Virus record (IMG/VR): IMGVR_UViG_3300025093_000107
Coordinates: 1-26,036 of that record
Source of the DNA: a virus
Direction: 5' to 3' (one strand)
DNA: 26,036 bases
Shown: in pieces, positions 8,002-15,869 of the stretch
Position numbering within the stretch: the stretch's first letter is position 1
Layout: every line of letters begins with the position of its first letter
The notes under the pieces: model-generated
What the model was told of the DNA's origin: nothing
Databases searched by the model: none
The model's input: only the letters and a program-made list of their open reading frames with translations
Program-made: the position numbers and the translations under genes

Positions 8002-8397
8002 ATGAATAATTCCAAAATCGTAAACGAATCAAATACGCTTCAAGAGGAGATCGAGGTAGATAGAAAACCTTATATCCGAGAAAGAATGTCAGAATTGACT
8101 GCAAACTTGAATGCAATAGATGGATTATTGAAAAACGATGATTGGAAATTACTCGAAGAAAAAGTTTTTAAGCCAGCTGTAGATAAACTTGAAAAGGATA
8201 TAATAGCTGAAGCAAAGAAAAGTAGTATTGATACAGCTAAAATACACCAACTTCAAGGAAGTATCGCTTGGGCTAAAATCTATAGCGATATAAGCAAGTT
8301 TGGCGAAAGACTGAAGTCAGAATTAATAGCACTTCGTAAACAATTAAAAAAGTATGAAAAATCCGACTACGGAGAGTCCAAAAGCTCCAGAAACTGA
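8002..8397 (+). CDS. Helical, charged hypothetical protein (131 aa)
   Basis: The whole protein is predicted helical with heptad-like spacing (RERMSELTANLNAIDGLLKN, VDKLEKDIIAEAKKSS, GERLKSELIALRKQLKKY), suggesting a coiled coil. It starts 2 nt after the previous stop. The final 44 nt overlap the zinc-ribbon gene in another frame, so the pair is probably coupled. An assembly chaperone or scaffold accessory is possible. No family is recognised. Confidence 0.6.
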   Translation: MNNSKIVNESNTLQEEIEVDRKPYIRERMSELTANLNAIDGLLKNDDWKLLEEKVFKPAVDKLEKDIIAEAKKSSIDTAKIHQLQGSIAWAKIYSDISKFGERLKSELIALRKQLKKYEKSDYGESKSSRN

Positions 8398-8740
8398 AGC
8401 ACCAGTGGCACAACCACGAATGCGTACGATAGAACGACAGGGGGATAAATCAGAACCATATACACACCGATTACCACAAGTAAGAGGAGGTGTATGTGAA
8501 TATTGCGGTATTTTAGACCCTAATGTACCTTCACAACATCAGTATAAACTTTGTGGTCATTACAGGAATATAGGTCAACTTCGTTGTTCTTACTGTGATG
8601 AAACAAAAGACCCAGATGAAGTAATAGGTATGAGTGCCTTAAATGTCGCAGAACACCCTGATAACCCTGACAAATTAGTCGTATGGTGTGACAGGTATGA
8701 ATGCTCAAGGAAACACGAGAAGCGATTTAAACGCTCTTAA
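8354..8740 (+). CDS. Cysteine-rich zinc-ribbon-like protein (128 aa)
   Basis: After a Pro/Glu-rich, probably disordered N-terminus (residues 1-40), the protein shows CEYCG (C48, C51), LCGHY (C67, H69), CSYCDE (C78, C81) and WCDRYEC (C112, C117), with H121 near the end. Paired cysteines at this spacing fit one or two structural zinc sites. The C-terminus is basic (RKHEKRFKRS). The gene overlaps its upstream neighbour by 44 nt and precedes the scaffold gene. Zinc ribbons are more usual in transcription or replication factors than in head modules. It may bind nucleic acid or regulate the capsid genes downstream, which is inference. Confidence 0.65.
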   Translation: MKNPTTESPKAPETEAPVAQPRMRTIERQGDKSEPYTHRLPQVRGGVCEYCGILDPNVPSQHQYKLCGHYRNIGQLRCSYCDETKDPDEVIGMSALNVAEHPDNPDKLVVWCDRYECSRKHEKRFKRS

Positions 8741-8744
8741 TCTT

Positions 8745-8769
8745 GTTGTTAAGCTAGTCACTTATCAAC
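8745..8769 (+). promoter_or_regulatory. Hairpin 1 in the leader before the scaffold gene
   Basis: GTTG-t-TAAG (8745-8753) pairs with CTTA-t-CAAC (8761-8769): eight base pairs with one U.U mismatch and a 7-nt loop. It begins just after the zinc-ribbon stop codon. No T-run follows, so it is not a classical terminator. It could be an RNA processing or stability element between the two transcript segments. Confidence 0.4.
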
Positions 8770-8794
8770 CACGTATTTTAATAGACTTAATCTT

Positions 8795-8818
8795 AATGTA
8801 GGGTTCGCCTCCTACGTT
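8795..8818 (+). promoter_or_regulatory. Hairpin 2 in the leader before the scaffold gene
   Basis: AATGTAGG (8795-8802) pairs with CCTACGTT (8811-8818), eight pairs including one U.G, around the 8-nt loop GTTCGCCT. It ends 8 nt before the scaffold ATG. The loop looks like a tRNA T-loop, but no cloverleaf surrounds it. It may affect translation or stability of the scaffold and coat mRNA. Confidence 0.4.
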
Positions 8819-8826
8819 CACGTAAT

Positions 8827-9354
8827 ATGGCAGAAGATACAAATAATTTACAAGAATCAAACGAACAATTAGAAGGAGAGGAGAAAGCAGTCGAAAATTC
8901 TCCGCAAGAGGAGGTTAGAGAAGAAGTTAAATCTGAAGAGCCTAAGAAGAATCCACTAATTGAACGTACAAGAAATCTTGCTGATAAAGCTAAGTTAGCA
9001 GAAGAAGAAAAGTCTCAAGTTCTTGCTGAAAAGGAAGCACTTGAAAAAGAAAGAGATTTCTATCAAGACTTTTCAGAGTCAGTTTCACTTTATCCTGAAG
9101 CTAGAGATTATCAAGAACAGATAAAAGAAAAAGTTATGTCTGGATATACAGTAGAAGATGCAACGATTACAACTTTAGCTAAGGAAGGGAAACTAGGAGG
9201 AGGAGAAGTTGAAAGACCAGTACAAACTATTGGAGGATCAGCTTCAACACCGCCAACTGCTAGTGAGAATAGATCAATTTCAGAAATGAGCAGAGAGGAG
9301 AAGCGACAAGCTCTTGTCGAAGCAGAAGAAAGAGGTGATCTAGGAATTCAATAG
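8827..9354 (+). CDS. Capsid scaffold protein
   Basis: The 175-aa protein is acidic and mostly helical, with a long coiled-coil stretch (ADKAKLAEEEKSQVLAEKEA, LEKERDFYQDFSESV), a Gly/Pro/Thr-rich hinge (GGSASTPPTASE) and a charged C-terminal helix (EMSREEKRQALVEAEERG). This composition and its place directly before the major capsid gene are the normal signs of a scaffold that guides prohead assembly and is then removed. Sequence similarity between scaffolds is always low, so the call rests on these features. The ATG at 8827 has no Shine-Dalgarno sequence. Confidence 0.8.
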   Translation: MAEDTNNLQESNEQLEGEEKAVENSPQEEVREEVKSEEPKKNPLIERTRNLADKAKLAEEEKSQVLAEKEALEKERDFYQDFSESVSLYPEARDYQEQIKEKVMSGYTVEDATITTLAKEGKLGGGEVERPVQTIGGSASTPPTASENRSISEMSREEKRQALVEAEERGDLGIQ

Positions 9355-9378
9355 CCTTATCGCAAGTGCAACTAATAT

Positions 9379-10461
9379 ATGGCAGTAACAGTCAGAGGAA
9401 CAGATTGGGGAGGTAGTTCAAATAACACTTCAGAATTGCTTGTTTCATACATCAATGATGAAATCAAGGTGCTAGAACCTCAACTACAGTATGCTCGATT
9501 GGGCGTACAAAGAAATGCTCCAAAGGGATATGATCGAATCCTATTCCCACAAACAAACCAAGTGCCAGTAAAGATAAACGTATCTATGCTGACAGTTGGA
9601 GGGCCTGGTGTTGGAGGATCAGGTTCAGTATTTGGTGCAGGTGCATCAATTCAAGGAGGCCAAACATCTGATGCAGCAGGATACCCAGTATCATCAACAG
9701 AAGGTGTGGCAGCAATCACAGAAGGAACAAACCCTACAGCTATTACATGGGGTGCAACTTCATACAGCTCAGGGCCAGCACAATATGGTGTGCTAGTCGA
9801 AGTATCAGATTTATTGGTACAAAACTCAGCTATTGAAGTTATCGACTCATGTACAATGCAAGTAAGAAATTCACTTGCACGTATGGTTGATACAGTTATT
9901 CAAAACGTAGTAAACGCTGGAACAAACGGAGTTATCTACGCAGGTGGAAAGACTACACGAGCAGGTTTGGGAGCAGGAGATACAGCTACTCAAACAGAGA
10001 TGAACAAGGCATATAAATATCTTGCTTCATCAAACGCAGCAGGTCTAAAACCATTTGAAGGAAAATACTATGTAGCCGTTGTTCACCCTCAAGTTGAAGG
10101 TGATCTAATGGAGAATACAAGCACTGGTTCATTTGTAGATGTTGGACGATATACATCTGTAGATGATCTACGAGCTGGAGCTTTGGGAGACTTTAGAGGT
10201 ATTAGATACCTACGAAGTGCATACCAAAACTACTTCAATTCAACAGTTAATGTATTCCCTACAACAGTTCTAGGAGACCAATCATTTGGTTGGGGATACT
10301 TCCAAGAGCCACAAGCTATTATTACTTCAACACCAGACTCAAATAACCCTCTAAATCTATACACAAGTATCGGTGGAAAGGTTACTCTAGGAGTTACAAG
10401 GTTTGAAGACACAGTTGGTACACAACGAATTATTCGAGTGGAATCAGCAATCACAAACTAG
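9379..10461 (+). CDS. Major capsid protein, N4 gp56-like
   Basis: This 360-aa protein follows the scaffold gene and matches the pattern I know for N4 gp56-family coat proteins. There is an N-terminal helical segment (SELLVSYINDEIKVLEPQLQ), then AAITEGTNPTAI (about 111-122) and the core motif AQYGVLVEVSDLL (134-146). The helix NSLARMVDTVIQNVVNAGT follows, then EGKYYVAVVHPQVEGDL and a C-terminal beta part (GGKVTLGVTRFEDTVGTQ). It should adopt the HK97 fold and form the capsid shell. The ATG sits in AATATATGGC without a Shine-Dalgarno sequence. The 66-nt gap after it holds a stable hairpin. Confidence 0.85.
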   Translation: MAVTVRGTDWGGSSNNTSELLVSYINDEIKVLEPQLQYARLGVQRNAPKGYDRILFPQTNQVPVKINVSMLTVGGPGVGGSGSVFGAGASIQGGQTSDAAGYPVSSTEGVAAITEGTNPTAITWGATSYSSGPAQYGVLVEVSDLLVQNSAIEVIDSCTMQVRNSLARMVDTVIQNVVNAGTNGVIYAGGKTTRAGLGAGDTATQTEMNKAYKYLASSNAAGLKPFEGKYYVAVVHPQVEGDLMENTSTGSFVDVGRYTSVDDLRAGALGDFRGIRYLRSAYQNYFNSTVNVFPTTVLGDQSFGWGYFQEPQAIITSTPDSNNPLNLYTSIGGKVTLGVTRFEDTVGTQRIIRVESAITN

Positions 10462-10471
10462 CATTGTGCTT

Positions 10472-10500
10472 TGTGAGGTTGTCCTTCGGGGCAACCCACA
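10472..10500 (+). promoter_or_regulatory. UUCG-tetraloop hairpin after the major capsid gene
   Basis: GGTTGTCC (10477-10484), loop TTCG (10485-10488) and GGGCAACC (10489-10496) form an 8-bp stem with one G.U pair and the very stable C(UUCG)G loop. TGTG (10472-10475) and CACA (10497-10500) extend it past a bulged A. The UUCG sense and the wobble pair show that the + strand RNA folds. No T-run follows. It is best read as an mRNA 3'-end or stability hairpin, or a partial terminator, that sets coat expression apart from the tail genes. Confidence 0.7.
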
Positions 10501-10501
10501 C

Positions 10502-10518
10502 AGGGCATAATCCTGTAC
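10502..10518 (+). promoter_or_regulatory. Small second hairpin before the adaptor gene
   Basis: ACAGG (10502-10506) pairs with CCTGT (10514-10518) around a 7-nt loop, just upstream of the ATG at 10528. It directly follows the UUCG hairpin and may stack on it. The stem is short, so support is modest. Confidence 0.3.
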
Positions 10519-10527
10519 CAACAAACT

Positions 10528-11232
10528 ATGGCTACACTTCAAAATGCGATTACATTCGCTAGAACACAAACACAAACAGATGCAAATGGTTTAACTGATG
10601 CTAATGCTATTGTGTTTGCCAATGAAGCATTACTCGATCTACATAGAAGATTTATACTAAAAGGTATAGACGCTTCACAGTTACAAGAGTCTTACAGAGA
10701 CGGAGCTGTCCCATCTACTGATGGTGATGGTTCTACTTTTCTATATCCAACAGATATGTTCTTCTTGAAAGCGATAGAAGTAAACTTTACTGATACGGCT
10801 GCAAATAACTACAGAAAGGCAGAACAAGTAGATGTCTCTAACTTACCTGCAGGACGATCATTTAGTTGGTTAAGAAAAAATGCTAGTCAACAAAAGCCAA
10901 TGTTTGATGATAGGGGAGATTGGTACGAGATATTCCCTGCGTTTACTGGTGGAGATAACACTTCACAAGCAATTAGAATCTTCTATTACTTAGAACCGAC
11001 AGAATATACAGCAACTACTGATACTCTAACTTATCCAGTAACACTTGATTATCGAGTGTTAGGCTGGAGAATTGGTGCTAACTATCTGTATTCACTTGAG
11101 AAGTATGATCAAGGAGACAGGTTGATGACTAGATATGAAGAAAGAATTAATCAACTGACTAGAACTTTAGGTCGAGGATCACAGCAACCGATAAAGTCAA
11201 CACCAATCCAGCTAACTGGTTGGGAGTTCTAG
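10528..11232 (+). CDS. Head-tail adaptor (connector) protein
   Basis: The 234-aa protein comes first after the coat gene. It opens with helices (LTDANAIVFANEALLDLHRR), continues with a beta/aromatic part (RGDWYEIFPAFTGG, AIRIFYYLEPTEYTATTDTL), then a helix (DYRVLGWRIGANYLYSLEKY) and a C-terminal helix of RYEERINQLTRTLGRG type. This layout is what I know from adaptor proteins that dock under the portal in podoviruses. The call is by pattern and position. A tail-completion role is an alternative. Confidence 0.65.
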   Translation: MATLQNAITFARTQTQTDANGLTDANAIVFANEALLDLHRRFILKGIDASQLQESYRDGAVPSTDGDGSTFLYPTDMFFLKAIEVNFTDTAANNYRKAEQVDVSNLPAGRSFSWLRKNASQQKPMFDDRGDWYEIFPAFTGGDNTSQAIRIFYYLEPTEYTATTDTLTYPVTLDYRVLGWRIGANYLYSLEKYDQGDRLMTRYEERINQLTRTLGRGSQQPIKSTPIQLTGWEF

Positions 11233-11233
11233 T

Positions 11234-11515
11234 ATGAGCTATACAAAAATAGCAAAACCTTCAAACACTGATTACACTGTAATTAGGCCTGAAGGAAAAG
11301 ATATATACGATTCAGTATCGCTTGAGTATGATGATTCATCAGGATTCTATGATGGTGTTGATCCAAACTTATATACGGATTTATCTAAACCAACAAATGA
11401 TGAAGCTATATTACTAGCAGGCATGACAGTAGGATTATTAATGCCTTTAACCAATCCAGTTAGAAAAACCATAGGATTTGATAATTGGACTGATGTAAAC
11501 AAACCAACAACATGA
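11234..11515 (+). CDS. Small hypothetical protein of the connector region (93 aa)
   Basis: No family is recognised. The N-terminus (SYTKIAKPSNTDYTVIRPEG) resembles openings of small structural proteins in uncultured phages. It is acidic and aromatic in the middle (DSSGFYDGVDPNLYTDL), with a hydrophobic patch (AILLAGMTVGLLMPL) that may pack in a complex rather than span a membrane. Its TGA stop overlaps the next ATG (ATGA), so the two genes are coupled. A minor virion protein is likely. Confidence 0.55.
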   Translation: MSYTKIAKPSNTDYTVIRPEGKDIYDSVSLEYDDSSGFYDGVDPNLYTDLSKPTNDEAILLAGMTVGLLMPLTNPVRKTIGFDNWTDVNKPTT

Positions 11516-12396
11516 GTTATGATTTCTTAGATGCACATGCTTCTATCTTAACTGCAGATTCATCTGTAGTATCAGGGAGTACACAAAGACCTGTAATTAA
11601 TATAGGTTCTGTATTAAGCACTATTCCAACTTCAAGTGGAGCTAGTTCTGTTTCAGGAACAGTAGGAGCTAGTGTTATAGGGACTGTTCCTACAACACAA
11701 TCAGGAACAGTTATAACATCAGTGGCTGGAACAACAGAAGTGTCCGTTTTGGGTACTGTTCCTGTAACTAATTCAAACTCTAGTGTTTTCCAAACTCTAA
11801 CTGGTTTGATGAGTACAAATTCATCAGTTATATCTGTATCAACAAACGTTGGTTCTGTTGTATCACTAAATGTTGGTTCTGTTATTACAGTTAATCAAGC
11901 TAATTCGATAGTTGGAACATACACTGAGGATAGCGGACATTCAACTGGAGACAGAGGATTGTTTACACTAGGAGTTAGGAATGATGCGGTGGCTTCATTT
12001 GTTAGTGCTGACTTAGATTATGGCCCTACTGCAACAGATTCAGCAGGAAGACCAATAACAAAGCCTTTTGCTCCAGAGGAATCAAGAGTTGAAGGTTATA
12101 TATCTCTAACAAGTGCTAGTGTTACTACATTAGTAGCAGCTGGTGGTGCAGGCATTAGAAACTACATTACTGACGTAATGGTAGCTAATACAGGTGCAAG
12201 TGATTCACTTATAACATTCTCTTCTAATGGAGGAGCTTCAATACTAGGTTATACAATAGCTCCATCAGGAGGAGGTTCTAATATAATTGGATTACAAACA
12301 CCGATAAGAACACCAGCAAACCACACATTCAATGTTCAACCAGCGACACAAAGCTCAACAATATATGTAACAGTTAAAGGATTTAAAGCACCTTAA
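11512..12396 (+). CDS. Repetitive beta-strand virion protein (294 aa)
   Basis: Residues about 20-135 are a run of short imperfect repeats of the kind S-V-x-G-T-V (SVSGTVGASVIGTVPTTQSG, then TEVSVLGTVPVTNSN and VGSVVSLNVGSVITV), as in beta-solenoid or extended fibre shafts. A globular beta domain follows (LDYGPTATDSAGRPITKPFA, GIRNYITDVMVANTGASD, ending in TIYVTVKGFKAP). I have seen this pairing of a 'SGTV' shaft and a C-terminal beta domain in structural proteins of uncultured phages. It is probably a surface or tail-associated protein. No enzymatic motif is seen. Confidence 0.6.
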   Translation: MSYDFLDAHASILTADSSVVSGSTQRPVINIGSVLSTIPTSSGASSVSGTVGASVIGTVPTTQSGTVITSVAGTTEVSVLGTVPVTNSNSSVFQTLTGLMSTNSSVISVSTNVGSVVSLNVGSVITVNQANSIVGTYTEDSGHSTGDRGLFTLGVRNDAVASFVSADLDYGPTATDSAGRPITKPFAPEESRVEGYISLTSASVTTLVAAGGAGIRNYITDVMVANTGASDSLITFSSNGGASILGYTIAPSGGGSNIIGLQTPIRTPANHTFNVQPATQSSTIYVTVKGFKAP

Positions 12397-12397
12397 A

Positions 12398-12676
12398 ATG
12401 ACTAGGCCCACCTCAACAAAAGAAGAATTAATAACAAGACTTTCTTCCGAAGCAGAAACTAATAAGGGCGATAGATATACACAAGTTATTAGAAAGCAAG
12501 ACGCAGATGGAGATTATGAAGTTCACGAGTATTACACCCCAAGTGGTGAAATTGGCTACCAGATAATTATGTATGAAACAAAGAATAAAGTTGAATATGG
12601 TAAATCTGTCAGTCATGGCCCAGAAGCTAGTAATAGAACTTGGGACTGGTTAGAAGTAAGTGAATTTACAGAATAA
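12398..12676 (+). CDS. Small hypothetical protein (92 aa)
   Basis: The protein is hydrophilic, with a helical start (STKEELITRLSSEAETNKGD) and then beta-strand-like segments (TQVIRKQDADGDYEVHEYYT, EIGYQIIMYETKNKVEYG). It starts 1 nt after the preceding stop and its TAA shares a base with the next ATG (TAATGG). No family is recognised. It may be a minor structural protein. Confidence 0.55.
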   Translation: MTRPTSTKEELITRLSSEAETNKGDRYTQVIRKQDADGDYEVHEYYTPSGEIGYQIIMYETKNKVEYGKSVSHGPEASNRTWDWLEVSEFTE

Positions 12677-13413
12677 TGGCTTTTGGATTAACACAATCTG
12701 CTGATCTTGAGAGAGGAAGTTCACAGAATTTCTCTATCACTGACGCTTCTCAAACAGGGCTAGACTTCACTGGAGACTTCACATTTGAATTTTGGTGGAA
12801 GCCTGAAAGTTTAGTTTCTGGAGAGGAACAACAGTTGGTGAATAAGTATGGAGATGCAAACAACAGACCTTATCGTTTCTTCTTCATTAATTCAGGCGGA
12901 ACACAAACATTCCAACTAGACACAGATTCTGTAGCAGGAAGCTCACCTGAAGAATCATCAGTTTGGCAAGGAGGAGGTACTGATTTTTCTGATCTTTCTA
13001 CAGGGACTTGGTATCATATAGCTGTATCTAAAGCTTCTACAACAGCAACACTGTACATAGATGCTGATTCAAAAGGTGGTAAAACAGCAGCAGGATCACA
13101 GTTCAATGGTAACGGAGACCTTACTATAGGAGGAAAAGGGTCTGATATGTCTGATGGTCGTTTATCTCTGATGAGATTATGGAGTGAAGCAAGAAGTCAA
13201 TCAGAGATAGATGATCAAAAGTGTAACGTCTTAGGATCAACAACAAATTTACAAGCGGAGTGGAAATTTGATGGAGATGCTAATGACAACTCAGGTAATG
13301 GTAACAACCTTACTGAAAACAATACACCAACATATCCAGAAGATGTACCAGGAACTTGTACAGCAGTAGTAGCAACCACACCAACATTAGGTTTATTAGG
13401 AGTAGGAAAATAA
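12676..13413 (+). CDS. LamG/concanavalin-A-like domain virion protein
   Basis: This 245-aa protein has the marks of a laminin-G (concanavalin-A-like jelly-roll) domain: FTFEFWWKPESLVSGE (about 34-49), LSTGTWYHIAVSKASTTATL, YIDADSKGG and DLTIGGKGSDMSDGRLSLMR with LWSEARSQSEI. The end carries WKFDGDANDNSGNGNNLTEN, also common after LamG domains. In the family these domains bind carbohydrates or other surface ligands. In a tail gene region this suggests adsorption to a surface polysaccharide or glycoprotein. The C-terminus (TPTLGLLGVGK) is short and hydrophobic. It has no signal peptide. Confidence 0.75.
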   Translation: MAFGLTQSADLERGSSQNFSITDASQTGLDFTGDFTFEFWWKPESLVSGEEQQLVNKYGDANNRPYRFFFINSGGTQTFQLDTDSVAGSSPEESSVWQGGGTDFSDLSTGTWYHIAVSKASTTATLYIDADSKGGKTAAGSQFNGNGDLTIGGKGSDMSDGRLSLMRLWSEARSQSEIDDQKCNVLGSTTNLQAEWKFDGDANDNSGNGNNLTENNTPTYPEDVPGTCTAVVATTPTLGLLGVGK

Positions 13414-13416
13414 TAT

Positions 13417-14283
13417 ATGGCATACCCTTCAACACTTTCAACATTCTCATATCCAAATTCAACAGATAAGCTAAATAGCCCATCTCATTCGGCTATTGAA
13501 AATGCACAATCATCAGCAATAGGACAGATAGAAACTGTTTTAGGGCAAGATGGTGGGCCAAGTGCATCTACACTAGGAACAATAATTGGAGACATTAGAA
13601 ATCCATCATCAGATGGTGGTGGCCATGTGCAATCTGCAGAGAAAGGAGGAACAGGCCAAACAGCCTTTACAAAAGGAGATGTATTAGTTGGACAATCATC
13701 ATCTGTTATATCAAAACTAGCAGTTGGCCCAGATGGAAGTTTTCTAAAAGCAGATTCCTCAAAAGCTACAGGTTTAACATATTCTCCAGCAGCAGGTCTT
13801 GTAACAAGTAGTTTAATTGCTGCGACTTTCCTAAAGAATAGTGAAACCTCAATTATTAGCACCACTATTGGAGGTAGTGTCTTGGGAACAGCAAACGCAT
13901 TGAGAGCGACTGTGTATTGGACATTGGCAAGATTTACCGGAGCTTCACACAACATAACTGCTAAACTTCAATATGGAGGACAAGCAATAGGATCAGTAAT
14001 TGCTGTATCAAAAGCAGCTATTGAGGCCTCAAGTGTTCTTGGTCGAACAGATGCTATGTTAATCAACAATGGAGCAGCCAACGCTCAACGAGCTGTAATA
14101 GACATGAGAATACCTCAGTCATCAGTATTAAATGAACTAACACTAACTGCCCCTAGTTATACAACCAGTTCAGTAGAATCAAGTGTTGATCAGACATTTG
14201 GTATGACAATGATTCATAATACAGGAGGAGGATCAAATGTAGATGTCGCTATTCAAGGAGTAGTAGTAGAAAAAATATCATAA
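13417..14283 (+). CDS. Tail-fibre-like protein (288 aa)
   Basis: Residues 1-70 form an attachment-type N-terminus (PNSTDKLNSPSHSAIENAQS with GQIETVLGQDGG). This is followed by the fibre motif EKGGTGQTAFTKGDVLVGQS and ISKLAVGPDGSFLKADSSKA, which is widespread in phage tail fibres and collagen-like spikes. The C-terminal 130 residues form a beta domain (ATVYWTLARFTGASHNITAK ... ESSVDQTFGMTMIHNTGGGS). It is likely a trimeric fibre or spike used in host contact. Its TAA overlaps the next ATG (TAATG). Confidence 0.7.
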   Translation: MAYPSTLSTFSYPNSTDKLNSPSHSAIENAQSSAIGQIETVLGQDGGPSASTLGTIIGDIRNPSSDGGGHVQSAEKGGTGQTAFTKGDVLVGQSSSVISKLAVGPDGSFLKADSSKATGLTYSPAAGLVTSSLIAATFLKNSETSIISTTIGGSVLGTANALRATVYWTLARFTGASHNITAKLQYGGQAIGSVIAVSKAAIEASSVLGRTDAMLINNGAANAQRAVIDMRIPQSSVLNELTLTAPSYTTSSVESSVDQTFGMTMIHNTGGGSNVDVAIQGVVVEKIS

Positions 14284-15869
14284 TGAGAACTTTAGTAATA
14301 GACAACTTTCAAGGAAGATTAACTCGATACTTAAATGGAGATATTAATTCAGGATATGCAAAATATACTACTACTTTTGGTAATGATCCGTTTACTAAGC
14401 CAGGAGACTTAACATGGTTTGAACAACCTACAAGAATTGACGCAGATGAAAGTGTCATTACCGATCTTATCGTAGCTAGTAGGGCTAGGTTAGAGTCTGG
14501 AGTTACTTATGTTTATGCTATTGGCCATACAGGACGACTGTATAAGATACAAGTAAATGATCCTACAACTTTTGAACCTGATTATGATAATCCAGTTCTA
14601 TTAGCAACTCTTACTGAAGAAAGCCCGACATTTAAGTACGGATCATCAATAGAGTTTTTTGGAGATACTGAAAGGATATATATTGGACATGATATTGGAG
14701 TAACTAGGATAGATTTTGATGGAACTAATGAGGCTTTTGTAGGAGCTACAGGTTCTTACACTGCAAATGTGCCAAGACCATCAGCTCAATTTACTGGAAA
14801 GATGTTTTTTGGAAATGGAACTAATATTCTTGAGATTGATTCAACTGCAACAGTTACTGATTACACAAAATTAGACCCCAGTTTTCCAGTAGGTACACAG
14901 TGTCGTGACTTAGATGTTTCTCCAGATGGAAACTACCTACAAATAATTGTATCTCGTGTGTCTGCTCCAGATTTAACATCATCTGATCAAGACACCTCAT
15001 CATTGTCATCTGCTGATTCATATAAGATTTATTGGAACGGAACAGATACTGGCTATACAGCATATAATCCATATAATTCATATTCTTTAAACTCAAATAT
15101 CGCTTTTGGGCCTTTTACATACACAATGGGTTATGACTTAGGAGGAGCTGCTATGTATTCTGAGCAACAGAAGATTATTTCTTTACCAAACTCATTATCT
15201 CCTAACTTTGGAGCAATGTTTTCAACAGGAAACCTTGTTGGATTTGCTGCCCCTGAACAAGCAGATAATGTTTTAAAGGCTTCTTTACTGACTTATGGAA
15301 ACTACGATGTAGAAAACCCACAAGGTCTGTATAGATTCTTTAGAATCTCAGCAACAACTCAAACTGACATTATCCAACTTCCAATGTGTAACATTGTCTC
15401 AAACTTATTCTATGGATCATCATCAGCAGGTTACGATAACGATCAAGTTGGTACAGCAAAGCTATATTTCTCTACATTTGAAACTGACGATACTCCGACA
15501 AGTAAGTATAAATTATATAAATTCAACACAGTTCCTACTGGTGATGGAACTGCTATTGCGGGGGTCTATGAGACGCAAACACAGCTATTTTCACAGAAAA
15601 TAAAACCATCGGAAGTCAGGGTGTATGTTGATCCTCTTGTTACCAACAATGAGTTTACTGTTGCTTTAATCGGTAGTGATGGGAATGTTATTGCTAATTC
15701 AAGTGAAACATTTACAGCAGGAACGACTGAAGCTGTTGGGGAAGATTTATGTGATTACTCTCCAGCAATTGCTCCGACTTATGCTATGGGTGTAAGAATT
15801 ACTAACTCAGGGAGTGCAAATATGACATTTAATAAAATTGAAATAGATTATGAACAGGCTGGAAGATAA
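14283..15869 (+). CDS. Beta-propeller-like tail hub or stabilisation protein (528 aa)
   Basis: This long protein has repeated beta-blade-like segments (VTYVYAIGHTGRLYKIQVND, GDTERIYIGHDIGVTRIDFD, AQFTGKMFFGNGTNILEID, RDLDVSPDGNYLQIIVSR). It ends in a beta-sandwich-like domain (PSEVRVYVDPLVTNNEFTVA ... YAMGVRITNSGSANMTFNKI). Podovirus tail hub and stabilisation proteins (P22 gp10 type) share this size and composition, and the place between adaptor and internal proteins fits. Direct sequence similarity is not claimed. It overlaps the next gene by 20 nt. Confidence 0.6.
   Translation: MRTLVIDNFQGRLTRYLNGDINSGYAKYTTTFGNDPFTKPGDLTWFEQPTRIDADESVITDLIVASRARLESGVTYVYAIGHTGRLYKIQVNDPTTFEPDYDNPVLLATLTEESPTFKYGSSIEFFGDTERIYIGHDIGVTRIDFDGTNEAFVGATGSYTANVPRPSAQFTGKMFFGNGTNILEIDSTATVTDYTKLDPSFPVGTQCRDLDVSPDGNYLQIIVSRVSAPDLTSSDQDTSSLSSADSYKIYWNGTDTGYTAYNPYNSYSLNSNIAFGPFTYTMGYDLGGAAMYSEQQKIISLPNSLSPNFGAMFSTGNLVGFAAPEQADNVLKASLLTYGNYDVENPQGLYRFFRISATTQTDIIQLPMCNIVSNLFYGSSSAGYDNDQVGTAKLYFSTFETDDTPTSKYKLYKFNTVPTGDGTAIAGVYETQTQLFSQKIKPSEVRVYVDPLVTNNEFTVALIGSDGNVIANSSETFTAGTTEAVGEDLCDYSPAIAPTYAMGVRITNSGSANMTFNKIEIDYEQAGR

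Noticed and set aside
8346-8352. Slippery heptamer A AAA AAG in frame near the end of the 131-aa gene, just before the zinc-ribbon ORF
   Set aside because: A -1 shift here meets TGA at 8355-8357 at once, and the zinc-ribbon frame is +1 relative to the upstream gene with its own ATG at 8354. No fusion product would result.
8779-8803. Loose resemblance to a T7-type promoter (TAATAGACT...TAGGG)
   Set aside because: It needs gaps and several mismatches, I see no second copy, and there is no T7-type RNA polymerase gene in the window.
8798-8815. tRNA T-arm-like sequence (GTAGG GTTCGCCT CCTAC)
   Set aside because: The loop is 8 nt, no acceptor stem can pair with the following bases, and no anticodon or D arm is found at proper spacing.
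4600-11515. Recoding of TGA (as glycine or tryptophan)
   Set aside because: TGA ends the genes at 5014-5016, 8395-8397 and 11513-11515 and is not found in frame inside genes. TGG is used for Trp.
13485-13955. Long open frame on the - strand (156 codons)
   Set aside because: It lies fully inside the fibre-like gene on the + strand. The frame is a by-product of Ser/Ala/Gly-rich codons, like the - strand frames at 1616-1993 and 22111-22545.
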